A stretch of DNA of 64,000 nt from Streptomyces luteogriseus (GTDB taxonomy: Bacteria > Actinomycetota > Actinomycetes > Streptomycetales > Streptomycetaceae). The translations under genes were made by a program, and so were the position numbers. The notes under the pieces were generated by a model, which saw only the letters and a program-made list of their open reading frames with translations, searched no databases and had not been told where the DNA came from. How positions within the stretch are numbered: position 1 is the stretch's first letter; each line of letters opens with the position of its first letter. This document shows positions 33,891 through 43,300 of the stretch, one piece after another. The stretch spans positions 1,984,001 through 2,048,000 of the forward strand of contig NZ_JACHMS010000001.1 in assembly GCF_014205055.1 (NCBI RefSeq), written 5' to 3'.

Positions 33891-34765
33891 GAGTCAGTCC
33901 TCCGTTCCGGCGCCTGGGTGCCGGTCTGAAGACGGTCCGATCATCTGGGGAGCGTGCCTGGTCTCGGAGCTTGCCCGTGGCGGCGTGCCGGTCGTTGCGG
34001 CTCGCCGTCCGGGGGCCCTCACCATTCTCGCGCCGCTCGCCCCGCCGCTCGCCTCGCCGTGCGCCACGTCGGCAAATTCGGCGCGATTACGACGCTGCCG
34101 GACCAGGGGGCGTGGGGCCCGGGGGTCCGGTGGACGCCTGGTCCGGGGCGAACAGTCACCGCACGGGTGTTTCGAACAACGTCACCGACCCCGTCATCGA
34201 GCGGTCCATCGGCATCCGCGCCCCGTTGTGCGGGACTGACGGAACCGTCGACCGGACCCCGCACCGCGGCGCACCCGGCCGGGTGCCGCTGTTCTGCCGG
34301 TGGTTCGAACGGGACGGGTGCACCCAGGTTCAGTGCGGTGGGCAGGATCCAGCGTCGCACTCGTCCCCGAGTGCGGTGATCTCGTCCGTGCTCTGCAGAC
34401 GTGCGAGGTCGGACCACACCTCCCCGAGGAGGGCAAGGAGTTCGACGGCGTCCTCGTCCACCGGCGGAACGGGCTGGTGGCCCCACCCGCCACCGGTCGT
34501 GAAGTGCGCGGTCGGTTCACTGGTTCAGCCCGAGGACGTGCTGCCCGGCCGCTCTCCCTCTGCTGCCATCAACTCTCCTCGGATCACTGCCTCGTTCAGC
34601 CGATCCGGTGATCCAAGCGCATGCCGGGAGGGCGGGGCGATCGGGCGGGTCTGTCATCACGCCGCCGGGCGCGAGGTCGCCCTGGTGGCGCCGTGGACGT
34701 CGGTCGCGCCCGGCGCCTCGTAAAGGTGGAGCCGGTGCACGCGAAGCCAGGACCGAGCCCGGTGC
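33891..34765. other. Gene-poor stretch of about 875 bp
   Basis: No convincing gene. Several frames are open on both strands but are Arg/Pro-rich, without ribosome binding sites. One minus frame, 34330-34524, has protein-like composition ending DEITALGDECDAGSCPPH with the helix-like AVELLALLGEVWSDLARLQS before it. It lacks a good start and may be the worn C-terminus of a lost gene. No RNA gene or terminator is evident. Confidence 0.5.
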
Positions 34766-35653
34766 TCACCGCTCGGGGCGGCGGTACGCCTTCACGACGC
34801 TGGCGTAGCTGTTCCTGGCGTGGCCCTGGGCGATGATGCCCTCCATCAACGCCTCGGAGTACTTCGGCAGTTCGGTGTCGACCCCCAGCGCCTCGGACTC
34901 CTCGACGAGGTGCTTGAGTGCGCCCAGGTGCGTCTCCAGGGTGGCGTCGTTGGCCGGGAAGCTCTCATCACCGGCGTCGATCTGCGCGGCGTAGTCGGCG
35001 GTGAACATCTTGATGGCGTCGAGCCACATGTGGGCCCACGGCAGGAACTCCTGCGCCTTGACGCCGCCGGTCTCCACGATGGCCACGCCGTGCAGGAAGC
35101 TGTTGAGGGCGCCCCACATCAGGCCGAGCAGCGACACGTCGAACAGGGCGGGCTTGCCGTGGTCGGTGCCGAGGTAGGTGGTGCCGCCGCCGAGGAGTCT
35201 CAGCACGGGCTCGTGCAAGTCGAAGACGGCCCGGTCGCCCGCGTAGAAGAGAACGGAGGTCTCGGCGCCGATGCCGGGCGGGGTGATCATGATGGCGCCG
35301 TCGAGGTACCGCGCGCCGTTCTTCTCCGCCCAGTCGGCGGTCTGCCGGGCCTGCTCGGAGGAGCCCGTGGTCAGGTTGACGAGGGTCTTGCCGCGCAGGG
35401 CGTCACCGAGCGAGCCGATGACGTCGTGCACCACGTCGTACGTCGACACGCAGACGATCACGAGGTCGCTCGCGGCGACGGCGTCGCCGGGGTTCGCGGC
35501 GAGGACCGCGCCGTCGGCGACGAGGCCGTCGGCCTTGTCCGCCGAGCGGTTCCACACGGTGGTGGCGTGACCCGCCTTCAGGAAGGCTGCGGCCAGGGCC
35601 TGACCCATCAGGCCGAGGCCGAGCACCGACACCGAGGCGTGGTTGTCACCCAT
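34766..35653 (-). CDS. Imine-reductase-like NAD(P)-dependent oxidoreductase
   Basis: A 295-residue beta-hydroxyacid-dehydrogenase-like enzyme. The Rossmann N-terminus (VSVLGLGLMGQALAAAFLKAGH) has W34-NRS-A, suiting NADP(H). The C-terminal helical domain has LFDVSLLGLMWGALNSFLHG, the region that in Streptomyces imine reductases carries the catalytic Asp. It probably reduces cyclic imines or related substrates. The ATG at 35653 has GGAGGA 7 bp upstream. It diverges from the maleylpyruvate-isomerase-like gene with about 320 bp between, which holds a palindrome. Confidence 0.85.
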   Translation of the reverse strand: MGDNHASVSVLGLGLMGQALAAAFLKAGHATTVWNRSADKADGLVADGAVLAANPGDAVAASDLVIVCVSTYDVVHDVIGSLGDALRGKTLVNLTTGSSEQARQTADWAEKNGARYLDGAIMITPPGIGAETSVLFYAGDRAVFDLHEPVLRLLGGGTTYLGTDHGKPALFDVSLLGLMWGALNSFLHGVAIVETGGVKAQEFLPWAHMWLDAIKMFTADYAAQIDAGDESFPANDATLETHLGALKHLVEESEALGVDTELPKYSEALMEGIIAQGHARNSYASVVKAYRRPER

Positions 35654-35820
35654 GAATCTGTTCCTCCAGTACGAAAGTGGTGTGCTGAGCGAACCGGCAC
35701 TCAGGGCGTGCCGGTGAAAGAGGTGTTCCGGGGCGTCGACTCAGAGGAAGACGGTGCCGGGCTCCGGGCCGATCAGGACGCGGCCCTGGAGTTCAAAACC
35801 TTACTGAAGGGCTTGAGGAA

Positions 35821-35840
35821 ATGAGTAAGAGCCCACTCAT
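35821..35840. promoter_or_regulatory. Palindrome in the 317-bp divergent gap 35654-35970
   Basis: ATGAGTAAGAGCCCACTCAT has 6-bp inverted arms and an 8-bp spacer, a plausible operator for the flanking divergent genes. The rest of the gap is lower in GC than its surroundings, as expected for promoters, but I cannot assign a confident -10/-35 pair. No small gene is evident in it. Confidence 0.35.
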
Positions 35841-35970
35841 CGCCCGATCATCACTTTCTTACCTGCTGAAAGGGAAAGGGATATGACGTGCACTTACCCG
35901 GCAATTACCGAGCACTGGCCGGGACATTATCGACCGGTGCCCACAAAGGCCCGTATGGGAATATCTCGGC

Positions 35971-36558
35971 ATGACTCATTCATGGCCAGAACTCGTACGG
36001 GCGGCGGCCGAGGACACCACTTCGGCACTCGAGAAGGGAGCCGGTCAGGACTGGCGCGGGAAGGCGGGCGATCTGGACTGGAGTTGTCGCGAGACCCTTT
36101 CGCACATCGCGCTGGGGGTGGTGGGGTACGCGGGTCTGCTCATCGCCCGGCCCACCGACCGCTACATCACCCTGTTCTCCTCGATCGACGCTCACGCTCC
36201 GGTCCCGGCCGCCCTGGAGGGCATCCGGATCGCGGGCACGCTGCTCGCCGGCACCGTCGGCGACACCCCGCCGGAGGTCCGCGCCTGGCACCCGTACGGT
36301 CATTCCGACGCGGCCGGCTTCGCCGCGATGGGGGTGCTCGAACTCGTCGTCCACGGGCGGGACATCGCGCAGGCGGTAGGCGTGGACTACACCCCGTCGG
36401 ACGATCTGGCGGCGCCCGTGGTCGAGCGGCTCTTTCCCGACGCGCCCACCGGCCACTCCCCCGCCGAGACCCTGCTGTGGTGCACCGGGCGCGCCGCGCT
36501 GCCCGGGCTGCCGCGTCACGGCGCCTGGCGCTGGGACGGTCGGGTACGCCAGGCCTGA
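35971..36558 (+). CDS. Maleylpyruvate isomerase N-terminal / DinB-like protein
   Basis: A 195-residue four-helix-bundle protein. WPELVRAAAEDTTSAL, DLDWSCRETLSHIALGVVGY (metal-site His) and the second His in ELVVHGRDIAQAVG match the mycothiol-dependent maleylpyruvate isomerase/DinB-like superfamily, which usually binds one metal through three His. The true substrate is unknown. It ends 50 bp before a tandem-repeat tract. Weak GGGAA ribosome binding site upstream of the ATG at 35971. Confidence 0.8.
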   Translation: MTHSWPELVRAAAEDTTSALEKGAGQDWRGKAGDLDWSCRETLSHIALGVVGYAGLLIARPTDRYITLFSSIDAHAPVPAALEGIRIAGTLLAGTVGDTPPEVRAWHPYGHSDAAGFAAMGVLELVVHGRDIAQAVGVDYTPSDDLAAPVVERLFPDAPTGHSPAETLLWCTGRAALPGLPRHGAWRWDGRVRQA

Positions 36559-36614
36559 GGCCGCTGCCGCCCCTTCGCGGCTCCTCGCCCGGTCATCACC
36601 GCGCTACGACGGCC

Positions 36615-36760
36615 CCGGACCCCACCACGGCCGCCCGGACCGCGCCACGTCCGCCCCGGACCCCACCCTGGCCTCCCGAACCGCGCCACGTCCGCCCCGG
36701 ACCGCGCCACGACCGCGCCGGACCCCACCAAGGCCGCCCGAACCGCGCCACGACCGCCCC
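36615..36760. repeat. 20-21-bp tandem repeats (about 7 units) between convergent genes
   Basis: Units such as GGACCGCGCCACGTCCGCCC, GGACCCCACCACGGCCGCCC and GAACCGCGCCACGACCGCCC alternate with a period of 20-21 bp. They share the GACCGCGCC core with the 19-bp tract at 16612-16890. They lie downstream of the plus-strand isomerase-like gene and next to the 3' end of the minus-strand SARP gene, again in convergent or post-gene DNA. Confidence 0.8.
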
Positions 36761-36812
36761 GGTGATCGCCTCGCCCCGCCACGCGGACGGCGCCACCCGG
36801 CCGACCCCGTCC

Positions 36813-39221
36813 TCACACCGCCCGTCGTCCGGGGCGGACCTCGACCGGCTCGGCCGCCTTGCCCCGGAACCCGGCGTGGATCCGGCCCGACGGTCTCGCC
36901 CGCTCCTCCTGGCGGCGGGGGCGGCAGTCCAGGGAGGGCAGGGCGGCGCGCCGCGGCTGGGGAGCGGCGGCCGGCTCGCGCAGGCGCGGCAGGGTCAGCC
37001 GGCCGGTGTGCTCGCAGGCACTGCCCCAGAGGGGCCTGCGGCGCAGCAGGTCGGCATGGCCGCACGCGACGACCAGCAGCGCTCCGGTGCCCGCGCCGCT
37101 CAGGCTCTCCGCCCAGTCCAGCACCACGTCGTGGGCGAGGTGCAGATCGTCCAGGCAGAGCACCACGGCGCGGTGACGTGCCTCGTGCGCGATCACCTCG
37201 CCCCAGGCGGTGAGCAGGTCGGCCCCGCGCCCGGCCGGGCCGGGTCGGGGTGCAGGGCACAGTATCCGCAGGAGCCTCGCGGCATCCACGTCGGAGTCGA
37301 CGGCGGAGCGGACCACGGCTCTGATCCGCTGCTCCGGCGGGTCGTGCCGCGTCCCGTGCCGCGGCGCCCACGCCTCCAGCAGCGCGGCCGCGACACCGGC
37401 GGCGTCCCGGCCGCCCCTCGGAACGCGCGGCCGTACGACCCGCACCCCGCCGGCGTCGCCCGTGACGCGGCGCTCGAACCGGGCGAGCAGGCGGGACGTT
37501 CCGGCCCCGTGATCGCCGAGCACCGTCAGCATGGAGGGCACATCATGGTGGCGCGAGTAGTCCAGCAGGTTCTCCAGCAGGGCGAGTTCGGGTGGGACCC
37601 CGGGGTCGGTGCCGTGCCCGGCGGGCCCGTCCGGGCGCAGGGCCCGGGCCCTGCGGATGCCGGGTGTGCCGTCGGGGACACGGGTCGTCTCGTCGTAGGT
37701 CACCCACGCGCCGGTGTCGCCGGCCACGGCCTCGCTCACGTACAGCTCGCCCTCCGGGACGCCGGAGAGCAGCCCGTGCGCCGTGTCGAGCAGGGTGCCC
37801 ACCACCGAGACGGCGGCGCCCGGGTCGTGCGGGTCGTAGCGCACGATCGCCTTGCCGGAGATCACCACGGCACGCATCACCATGCCCGCCCGTTCGGCCA
37901 GCCGGTCGCGGGCCGCGAAGGCGGCGCGTACCGCGTTCAGCGACGCCTCGGGGCATTCGGACCGCAGCCCGAACAGTGCGGCGCACAGCCCGCCCATCGA
38001 GCCGACGACCGTCCCGGAGCGGTCCTCGACCGTCTCGGTGAGCACGGTGACCGCGTCGTGCAGGGAGGTGTCCAGCCGTTCGCTCCCCACGGCCGTCGCG
38101 TCCCCGGCGGACTCGGTGCACAGCACGAGCACGCACACGTCGCGGCGCTCGGCGACCGGGCCGCCCCCCTCGGCGACGCCGACTCCCGTTGCCGGGCCCT
38201 GCTGTTCGCCACTCTCCACGGCGCCGTACGCGGACGCCGGGCCGGGACGGCCCCCGTCCTCCGCGGCGCCGGCGGTCAGGAGAGCGGGCGCCCGCTGGAG
38301 TTCGGGTGCCGTGACGTCCGGACCGGCCACCCCGGGGGCGCCGGTGTCCGGGGTGATCCGGACCGGGGCTCGCACGGCATCCGTGTACCCGGCCGCGAGC
38401 CGTCCCGGCGCGCTCGTCTGGGGGGCGCCCGGCTCCGCGCGGACCCCCGTGGAGAAGGCCAGTGCCTGGTCGTGGCGCAGGATGCGGTGCTGCAGGGTCT
38501 GCAGGGCGGTGGACGGTTCCAGGCCGTACTCCTCCACCAGGGCCAGCCGTACCCTGCTGAACACGCTCAGCGCCTCCGCCTGCCGCCCGCAGCGGTACAG
38601 GGCGAGCATCAGCTGCCCGCAGAGCCGCTCCCGCAGGGGCTCGGCCCCGGCGAGCGAGGCGAGTTCACCCAGCACGGCATGGTGGCGGCCGCATGCCAGC
38701 TCCGCCTCGAAGCGGTCCTCCATGGCGTCCAGGCGCAGCTGCCGCAGTGCCGTCAACTCGGCCCACTTCACACCCTGTTCGGCCAGGTCGGACAGGGCCG
38801 GGCCGCGCCATTCGGCCAGGGCCTCCCTCAGCAGCCCGGCGGCCTCGGCCGCCTCACCCGCGTCCAGACGCGCCCGGCCCGCGGCCACGGCGCGCTCGAA
38901 GCGGGTCGCGTCGAGCTGCTCGGGGGCGACGCGCAGGACGTAGCCCGGTGCCCGGGTGAGCAGCCGGGGCGCCTCGTGCCCCTCGCCGTCACCGCTCTCC
39001 AGCAGGGTGCGCAGCCCCCATACGGCGTTCTGCACCATCTTGCGTGCCGTGACCGGCCTCGCGTCCTCGGGCCACAGGGCCTCCAGAAGCCGGCTGGTGG
39101 CGACCACCTGGTTGGCGTGGAGGAGGAGCAGTCCGAGGACCGCTCTCTGTTTGACGCCCCCCAGCGGCAGACTGCGCCCGCCGCTCACCACGTCGAGCGG
39201 TCCGAGAACCTTGAATTCCAC
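36813..39221 (-). CDS. AfsR/SARP-family regulator with degenerate cyclase-like and ATPase domains
   Basis: An 802-residue regulator. Residues 1-95: OmpR-type winged helix (MEFKVLGPLDV...GGVKQRAVLGLLLLH). About 100-255: BTAD domain. About 260-355: disordered linker. 361-505: class III nucleotidyl-cyclase homology, from VCVLVLCTESAG to PEGELYVSEAV. Both positions where cyclases carry metal-binding Asp are lost (FADLxGF becomes LCTESAG; GDxxMA becomes GGLCAA), so it should not be catalytic. 550-750: P-loop ATPase homology with GDHGAGTS (569-576), where the P-loop Lys is Thr, and Walker B VLCLDDLHL. SARP proteins activate secondary-metabolite genes by binding direct heptamer repeats. No TPR tail is present, unlike AfsR. 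Nearest candidate target: the FMN reductase promoter at 40176-40216. Confidence 0.85.
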   Translation of the reverse strand: MEFKVLGPLDVVSGGRSLPLGGVKQRAVLGLLLLHANQVVATSRLLEALWPEDARPVTARKMVQNAVWGLRTLLESGDGEGHEAPRLLTRAPGYVLRVAPEQLDATRFERAVAAGRARLDAGEAAEAAGLLREALAEWRGPALSDLAEQGVKWAELTALRQLRLDAMEDRFEAELACGRHHAVLGELASLAGAEPLRERLCGQLMLALYRCGRQAEALSVFSRVRLALVEEYGLEPSTALQTLQHRILRHDQALAFSTGVRAEPGAPQTSAPGRLAAGYTDAVRAPVRITPDTGAPGVAGPDVTAPELQRAPALLTAGAAEDGGRPGPASAYGAVESGEQQGPATGVGVAEGGGPVAERRDVCVLVLCTESAGDATAVGSERLDTSLHDAVTVLTETVEDRSGTVVGSMGGLCAALFGLRSECPEASLNAVRAAFAARDRLAERAGMVMRAVVISGKAIVRYDPHDPGAAVSVVGTLLDTAHGLLSGVPEGELYVSEAVAGDTGAWVTYDETTRVPDGTPGIRRARALRPDGPAGHGTDPGVPPELALLENLLDYSRHHDVPSMLTVLGDHGAGTSRLLARFERRVTGDAGGVRVVRPRVPRGGRDAAGVAAALLEAWAPRHGTRHDPPEQRIRAVVRSAVDSDVDAARLLRILCPAPRPGPAGRGADLLTAWGEVIAHEARHRAVVLCLDDLHLAHDVVLDWAESLSGAGTGALLVVACGHADLLRRRPLWGSACEHTGRLTLPRLREPAAAPQPRRAALPSLDCRPRRQEERARPSGRIHAGFRGKAAEPVEVRPGRRAV

Positions 39222-39254
39222 GCCTACCCCCGTACGTCGAACACCCGTGATCAG

Positions 39255-39509
39255 TCATGGCAGGCGCCGCTGCCCACCCGAGCGGCGCTCGCCGAGCGGA
39301 CGCCGCGCAGTACCGCCTTCGGCCACGTCGTCGAGACGCTGGTCCCCCGGAGAAGTGACCGCCGGGAAAACCCGCACCTCGACGTGCGGTCGGAGACGCC
39401 GGGACAGCGGCCGGTACGCGCCGGCCGCGCCTCCGTCGCGCGAGAAGCGGATCAGCCGGAGCGCGTCGGGCTCGGGACCGCCGAAACGCCGGAACCACTG
39501 GCCGTCCAT
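39255..39509 (-). pseudogene. Remnant of a type II thioesterase
   Basis: An 84-codon frame from the ATG at 39509, with AGGAG upstream, begins MDGQWFRRFGGPEPDALRLI and continues with GAAGAYRPLSRRL and HVEVRVFP. This follows the N-terminus of PKS/NRPS-associated type II thioesterases (W-x-R-R-F, L-I-C-F-P-H-A-G-G, Y-R-P-L, D-V-E-V). After about residue 55 similarity fades, and the G-H-S-M-G nucleophile region is absent. It overlaps the 3' end of the FMN reductase gene. Probably a decayed leftover of a natural-product cluster. Confidence 0.5.
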
Positions 39510-40126
39510 GGCGCGTTGCGCTCCTGTCCGTTCACCTGGGGTACGTGGTAGCCGCACTCCGCCCGGGCCCGGTGCAGCACACCGGCCCACCAGCTCAGGC
39601 GGTCGAACATCAGCCGGGCCGACACGTCCCAGTCGTCGGCGGCGGCCAGGGCGCCGTCGGGGCCGAGCCGCTCCCAGTAGTTGTGGAAGCTCACGGTCTC
39701 GCGCACCGGGACGGCGTGGACGTCGCCGAAGACCTGGCGCAGGGCCGCCACCGCGCACAATCCGCTGGAGGGTCCGCCGTAGGAGAGGAATCCGACGGGT
39801 TTTGCGTGCCATTCCGTGTCGTACCAGTCGATCGCGTTCTTCAGGGACGCCGGGAACGTCTGATGGTGCTCGGGGGTGACCACCACGAACGCGTCGGCCG
39901 CCTCCAGCCAGGGTGCGAGGTCCTTGACGGCCTGGGGCCGGGGCGCCGACGGGTCGGCGGACATCACGTCGGGCAGCCAGGCCGTGGCCAGGTCTATGAC
40001 GTCCACGTCGAAGTCGGGCCGCAACCGCGCCCGAGAGGCCAGCCATTCCGCCGCGACGTGCCCGAACCGGCCCTTTCTGATGCTGCCGATGATGATCGCC
40101 AGCCGCAGTCGTTCATTCTCGGCCAT
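39452..40126 (-). CDS. NADPH-dependent FMN reductase family protein
   Basis: A 224-residue flavodoxin-fold reductase (FMN_red, ArsH/YieF-like). Phosphate loop IIIGSIRKGRFG (12-23), FMN-contact segment VVVTPEHHQTFPASLKNAIDW (PEYN-like in the family) and FLSYGGPSSG. It supplies reduced FMN or reduces quinone- or chromate-like substrates. The last 25 or so residues (QERNAPWTASGSG...) read through into the thioesterase remnant and look non-homologous, so the original stop may have been lost. It diverges from the large SARP gene. Three SARP-style heptamers lie upstream of it. Confidence 0.88.
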   Translation of the reverse strand: MAENERLRLAIIIGSIRKGRFGHVAAEWLASRARLRPDFDVDVIDLATAWLPDVMSADPSAPRPQAVKDLAPWLEAADAFVVVTPEHHQTFPASLKNAIDWYDTEWHAKPVGFLSYGGPSSGLCAVAALRQVFGDVHAVPVRETVSFHNYWERLGPDGALAAADDWDVSARLMFDRLSWWAGVLHRARAECGYHVPQVNGQERNAPWTASGSGVSAVPSPTRSG

Positions 40127-40175
40127 CCGCCCCCGCCTTCCGCCCCGGTGCCGTACCGCATTCCTCCGGGGAACC

Positions 40176-40216
40176 CTGCTACATGCCGCTTCGGATTCGC
40201 TTCGGACGACTTCGGA
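40176..40216 (-). promoter_or_regulatory. SARP-type heptamer direct repeats and -10 upstream of the FMN reductase
   Basis: Minus-strand TCCGAAG occurs three times, at 40216-40210, 40206-40200 and 40195-40189, with 10-11 bp periodicity (one helical turn). Seven bp after the last is TAGCAG (40181-40176), a usable -10. SARP regulators bind heptamer direct repeats with 11-bp periodicity placed about 8 bp before the -10. The arrangement fits the rule and points at the FMN reductase gene, whose ATG is about 50 bp downstream. Confidence 0.55.
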
Positions 40217-40290
40217 AACGCTGCGGGGACGGTCCTTCGGGACGGTGGCCCAGCCCTTTTCGTCGCACGTCGCGCCGGTCTGCGCCCGGT

Positions 40291-40296
40291 TACGCT
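40291..40296 (+). promoter_or_regulatory. Leaderless-type -10 TACGCT for the large SARP gene
   Basis: TACGCT ends 6 bp before the A of the ATG at 40303, so transcription would start at or next to the start codon, the leaderless arrangement common in Streptomyces. No clear ribosome binding site precedes the ATG, which agrees. Confidence 0.4.
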
Positions 40297-40302
40297 GGGA
40301 TC

Positions 40303-43300
40303 ATGGAATTCGGGGTGCTGGGGCCGCTGGAGGTGCGCACGGACGAGGGCCGCGTCGTGCGGGTCCCCGAAGTCAAGGTGCGCATGCTCCTCGCGGACCT
40401 GCTCGCCCACCGCGGGCAGGTCGTCCCGGCTGCGCGGCTCATCGAGGACCTGTGGGGCGGCTCGACGTTCACGGCCCGGCCGGCGGCGTCGCTCCAGGCC
40501 AAAGTCTCCCAGTTGCGGCGCGCGTTGGAGGACGCGGAGACGGGCGGCCGTGAACTGATCGCGCACCGGCCGCCCGGATACGTCCTGGACGTCCCGGCCG
40601 GAGCGCTCGACGCCGGGCGGTTCCGCGACCTGGTCGCCCGGGCCAGGTCCGGCGCGGACCACGTGGCGCGGGCGGCGCTGTACAGCGAGGCACTGGCGCT
40701 GTGGCGCGGCCCGGCCTTCACCGAGTTCGCCGACCAGCCGTCCGTGCGGCCGACCGCGGCGAGTCTGGAGGAGGAGCGTCTGACGGCGGCGGAGGAACAC
40801 GCCGGGGTGCGCCTGGAGTTGGGTGAGCACAGCCTGCTGGTGGGCGACCTGACGGAGCTGGTGGAGCGGTATCCGCTGCGCGAGGGGCTGCGGGGCGCGC
40901 TGATGCGGGCGCTGTACCAGGCGGGGCGTTCCTCCGACGCGCTCGACTGTTTCAACGATCTGCGGCGCCGGCTCGACGAGGAACTGGGGCTGACACCCGG
41001 CCCGTCCCTGGAGGCGCTGCAGCAGGCCATTCTGCGCCACGATCCGGTCCTGACCGGACCGGAGCAGCCGGCGCCGTCCGTGGCGGGGGCGCAGACGGGG
41101 CCGGGTCCCACCGGTTCGGCCTCACCTCTGGTGGGCCGCGAGCAGGACCTGCGGGCGATCCGGGCCCTGCTCCTACAGCGCCGCCTGGTGACGCTCACCG
41201 GCCCGGGCGGTGTCGGCAAGACCCGCCTCGCCCGGGCCACGGCGGAGAGTCTGACGGGCGCGTTCGGCGGGGGCACCTGGCTCGTGGAGCTCGCGGACGC
41301 CGGGGGCCTGGAGCGGTTCGCCGGCGCGGAGGCGCTGGCCGAGCAGGTGATGGCGACGCTGGGCATCCGGGAGAACACCTCGGACGACGACGCCAGGGGC
41401 CCGGCGGACCGCCTGGCGAACGCCCTGGCCGGGCGGCGGCTGCTGCTCGTGCTGGACAACTGCGAACACGTCGTGGAGGCCGTCGCACAGCTGACCGGCC
41501 TGCTGCTGAGCCGGGCCCCCCACCTGCACGTCCTGACGACCAGTCAGGAATCCCTGCGCACCCGGGACGAGACGGTGTACCCGGTGACGCCGCTGTCGCT
41601 GCCCCCGCAGGACGCACCGGACCTCGACGCGCTGACGAGCGCGGGCGCCGTACGCCTCTTCGTGGACAGGACCAGGGCGACGGACCCGGAGTTCTCGCTC
41701 GACGCCACCACCGCTCCCCTGGTCGCCGACGTGTGCCGCCGCCTCGACGGCATCCCGCTCGCCCTGGAACTGGCCGCCACCCGCGTGCGGTCGCTGGGCA
41801 TCCGGGAGCTGCACGACCGGCTCGACGACCGCTTCACCGTGCTCAACAGCGGTTACCGGGACGCCCCGTCACGCCACCGAACGCTGCAGGCCACGCTGGA
41901 CTGGAGCTGGTGCCTGCTCGACGACCGCGAACGGACCGTGCTGCGCCGGCTGTCGGTGTTCGCCGAGGGGTGCGGGCTGCGGGCCGCGGAGGATGTGTGC
42001 TCCGGCGGCGGCGTGTCCCCGGCCGACGTCCTCGACGCGCTGAGCCTGCTCGTGGAACGCTCCCTGGCCGTCCGCACCGAAGGGCCGCAGGGCCCGCGCT
42101 ACCGGCTGCTGGAGTCCGTCGCGGTCTACGCGCGTGACAAGCTCGCCGAGTCCGGTGAGCACGCCGGGACCGCCGCCCGGCATCTGCGCCACTGCGTCCG
42201 CCTCGCCGAGCGGGCCCGGCCGCATCTGCACGGGCGGGACCAGTCCCGCTGGTTCCCGTACCTGGACCTGGAGGCGGCCAACGTGCAGCGGGCGCTGGCC
42301 GAGGCCGGCCGGGCCGGGGCCGCGCAGGAGGCACTGAGCCTGGTCAACTCGCTGACCTGGTACTGGTACGTCCGCGGCCGGCTGGGCGAGGCCCGCAGGG
42401 CGCTGGCGACGGCCCTGGACACGGCGGGCGAGGCCGCGCCCGAGGAGCGCCTGGAGGCGGAGTTCTGGTACGCGGGCATCCGTCTGCTGCTCGGCGAGCA
42501 AGAGCGGGAGTGCGCCGTCCTGGCGGAGTATCCGCCCGAGTCCTCCCTGGAGTCGACGCGGGCGCAGTGGTTCCTGGCGCACGCGCAGTGGACGGTGGGG
42601 GCGCTGGTCGAGGGCGAGCAGCGGGTCGAGCGGGTCCTGGTCCGTTTCCGTACCCTGCGCGACGCGTGGGGCACCGCCGCAGCGCTGACCACCCGCGCGT
42701 GCTTCGCCCTGGCCCGCGGGGACCTGGAGTCGCTGCGCGGCAACGCCGAGGAGGCCCGCGTCCACTTCGCGGAACTGGGCGATCTTTGGGGCCGGTTGAA
42801 GACGACGGACGTGCTCGGCAGGCTCGCCGAGATCAACGGCGACTACGACCTCGCGGCCCAGCTGCACCGGGAGAACCTGCGGATCGCCCAAGCCCTGGAG
42901 ACCTGGCCCGAGATGTCCACGAAGCTGTCCGGGCTCGGCAGGATCGCCCTGCTCACCCAGCGCTACGACGAGGCCGACGACCTGCACGCGCGCGCCCTGC
43001 GGATCGCGGCCGGGCAGGGCAACCAGCCGGCCGAGCAGTTCGCCGCGCTGGGCCTGGCGCTGAGCGCCCGCCGCCAGGGCCGCCTCGAGGCCGCCGAGGA
43101 GTGGCTGCGCCCCTGGCTCGCCTGGAACCACCGCCGCGGCGACGGCCCGGGACTGGCTCTGGTCCTCGCGGAGTTGGGCTTCATCGCCGAACAACGCGGC
43201 GACGCCGCACGAGCGTTGGACTACCACCGGGACGGCCTCGCGGCCGCCGCGGCGACCAAGGACCCCCGCTCGGTCGCCCTGGCCCTCGAAGGCCTGGCGG

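Noticed and set aside
34290..34335. GGTTCGAAC resembling a tRNA T-loop
   Set aside because: No matching acceptor, D or anticodon stems can be built around it on either strand.
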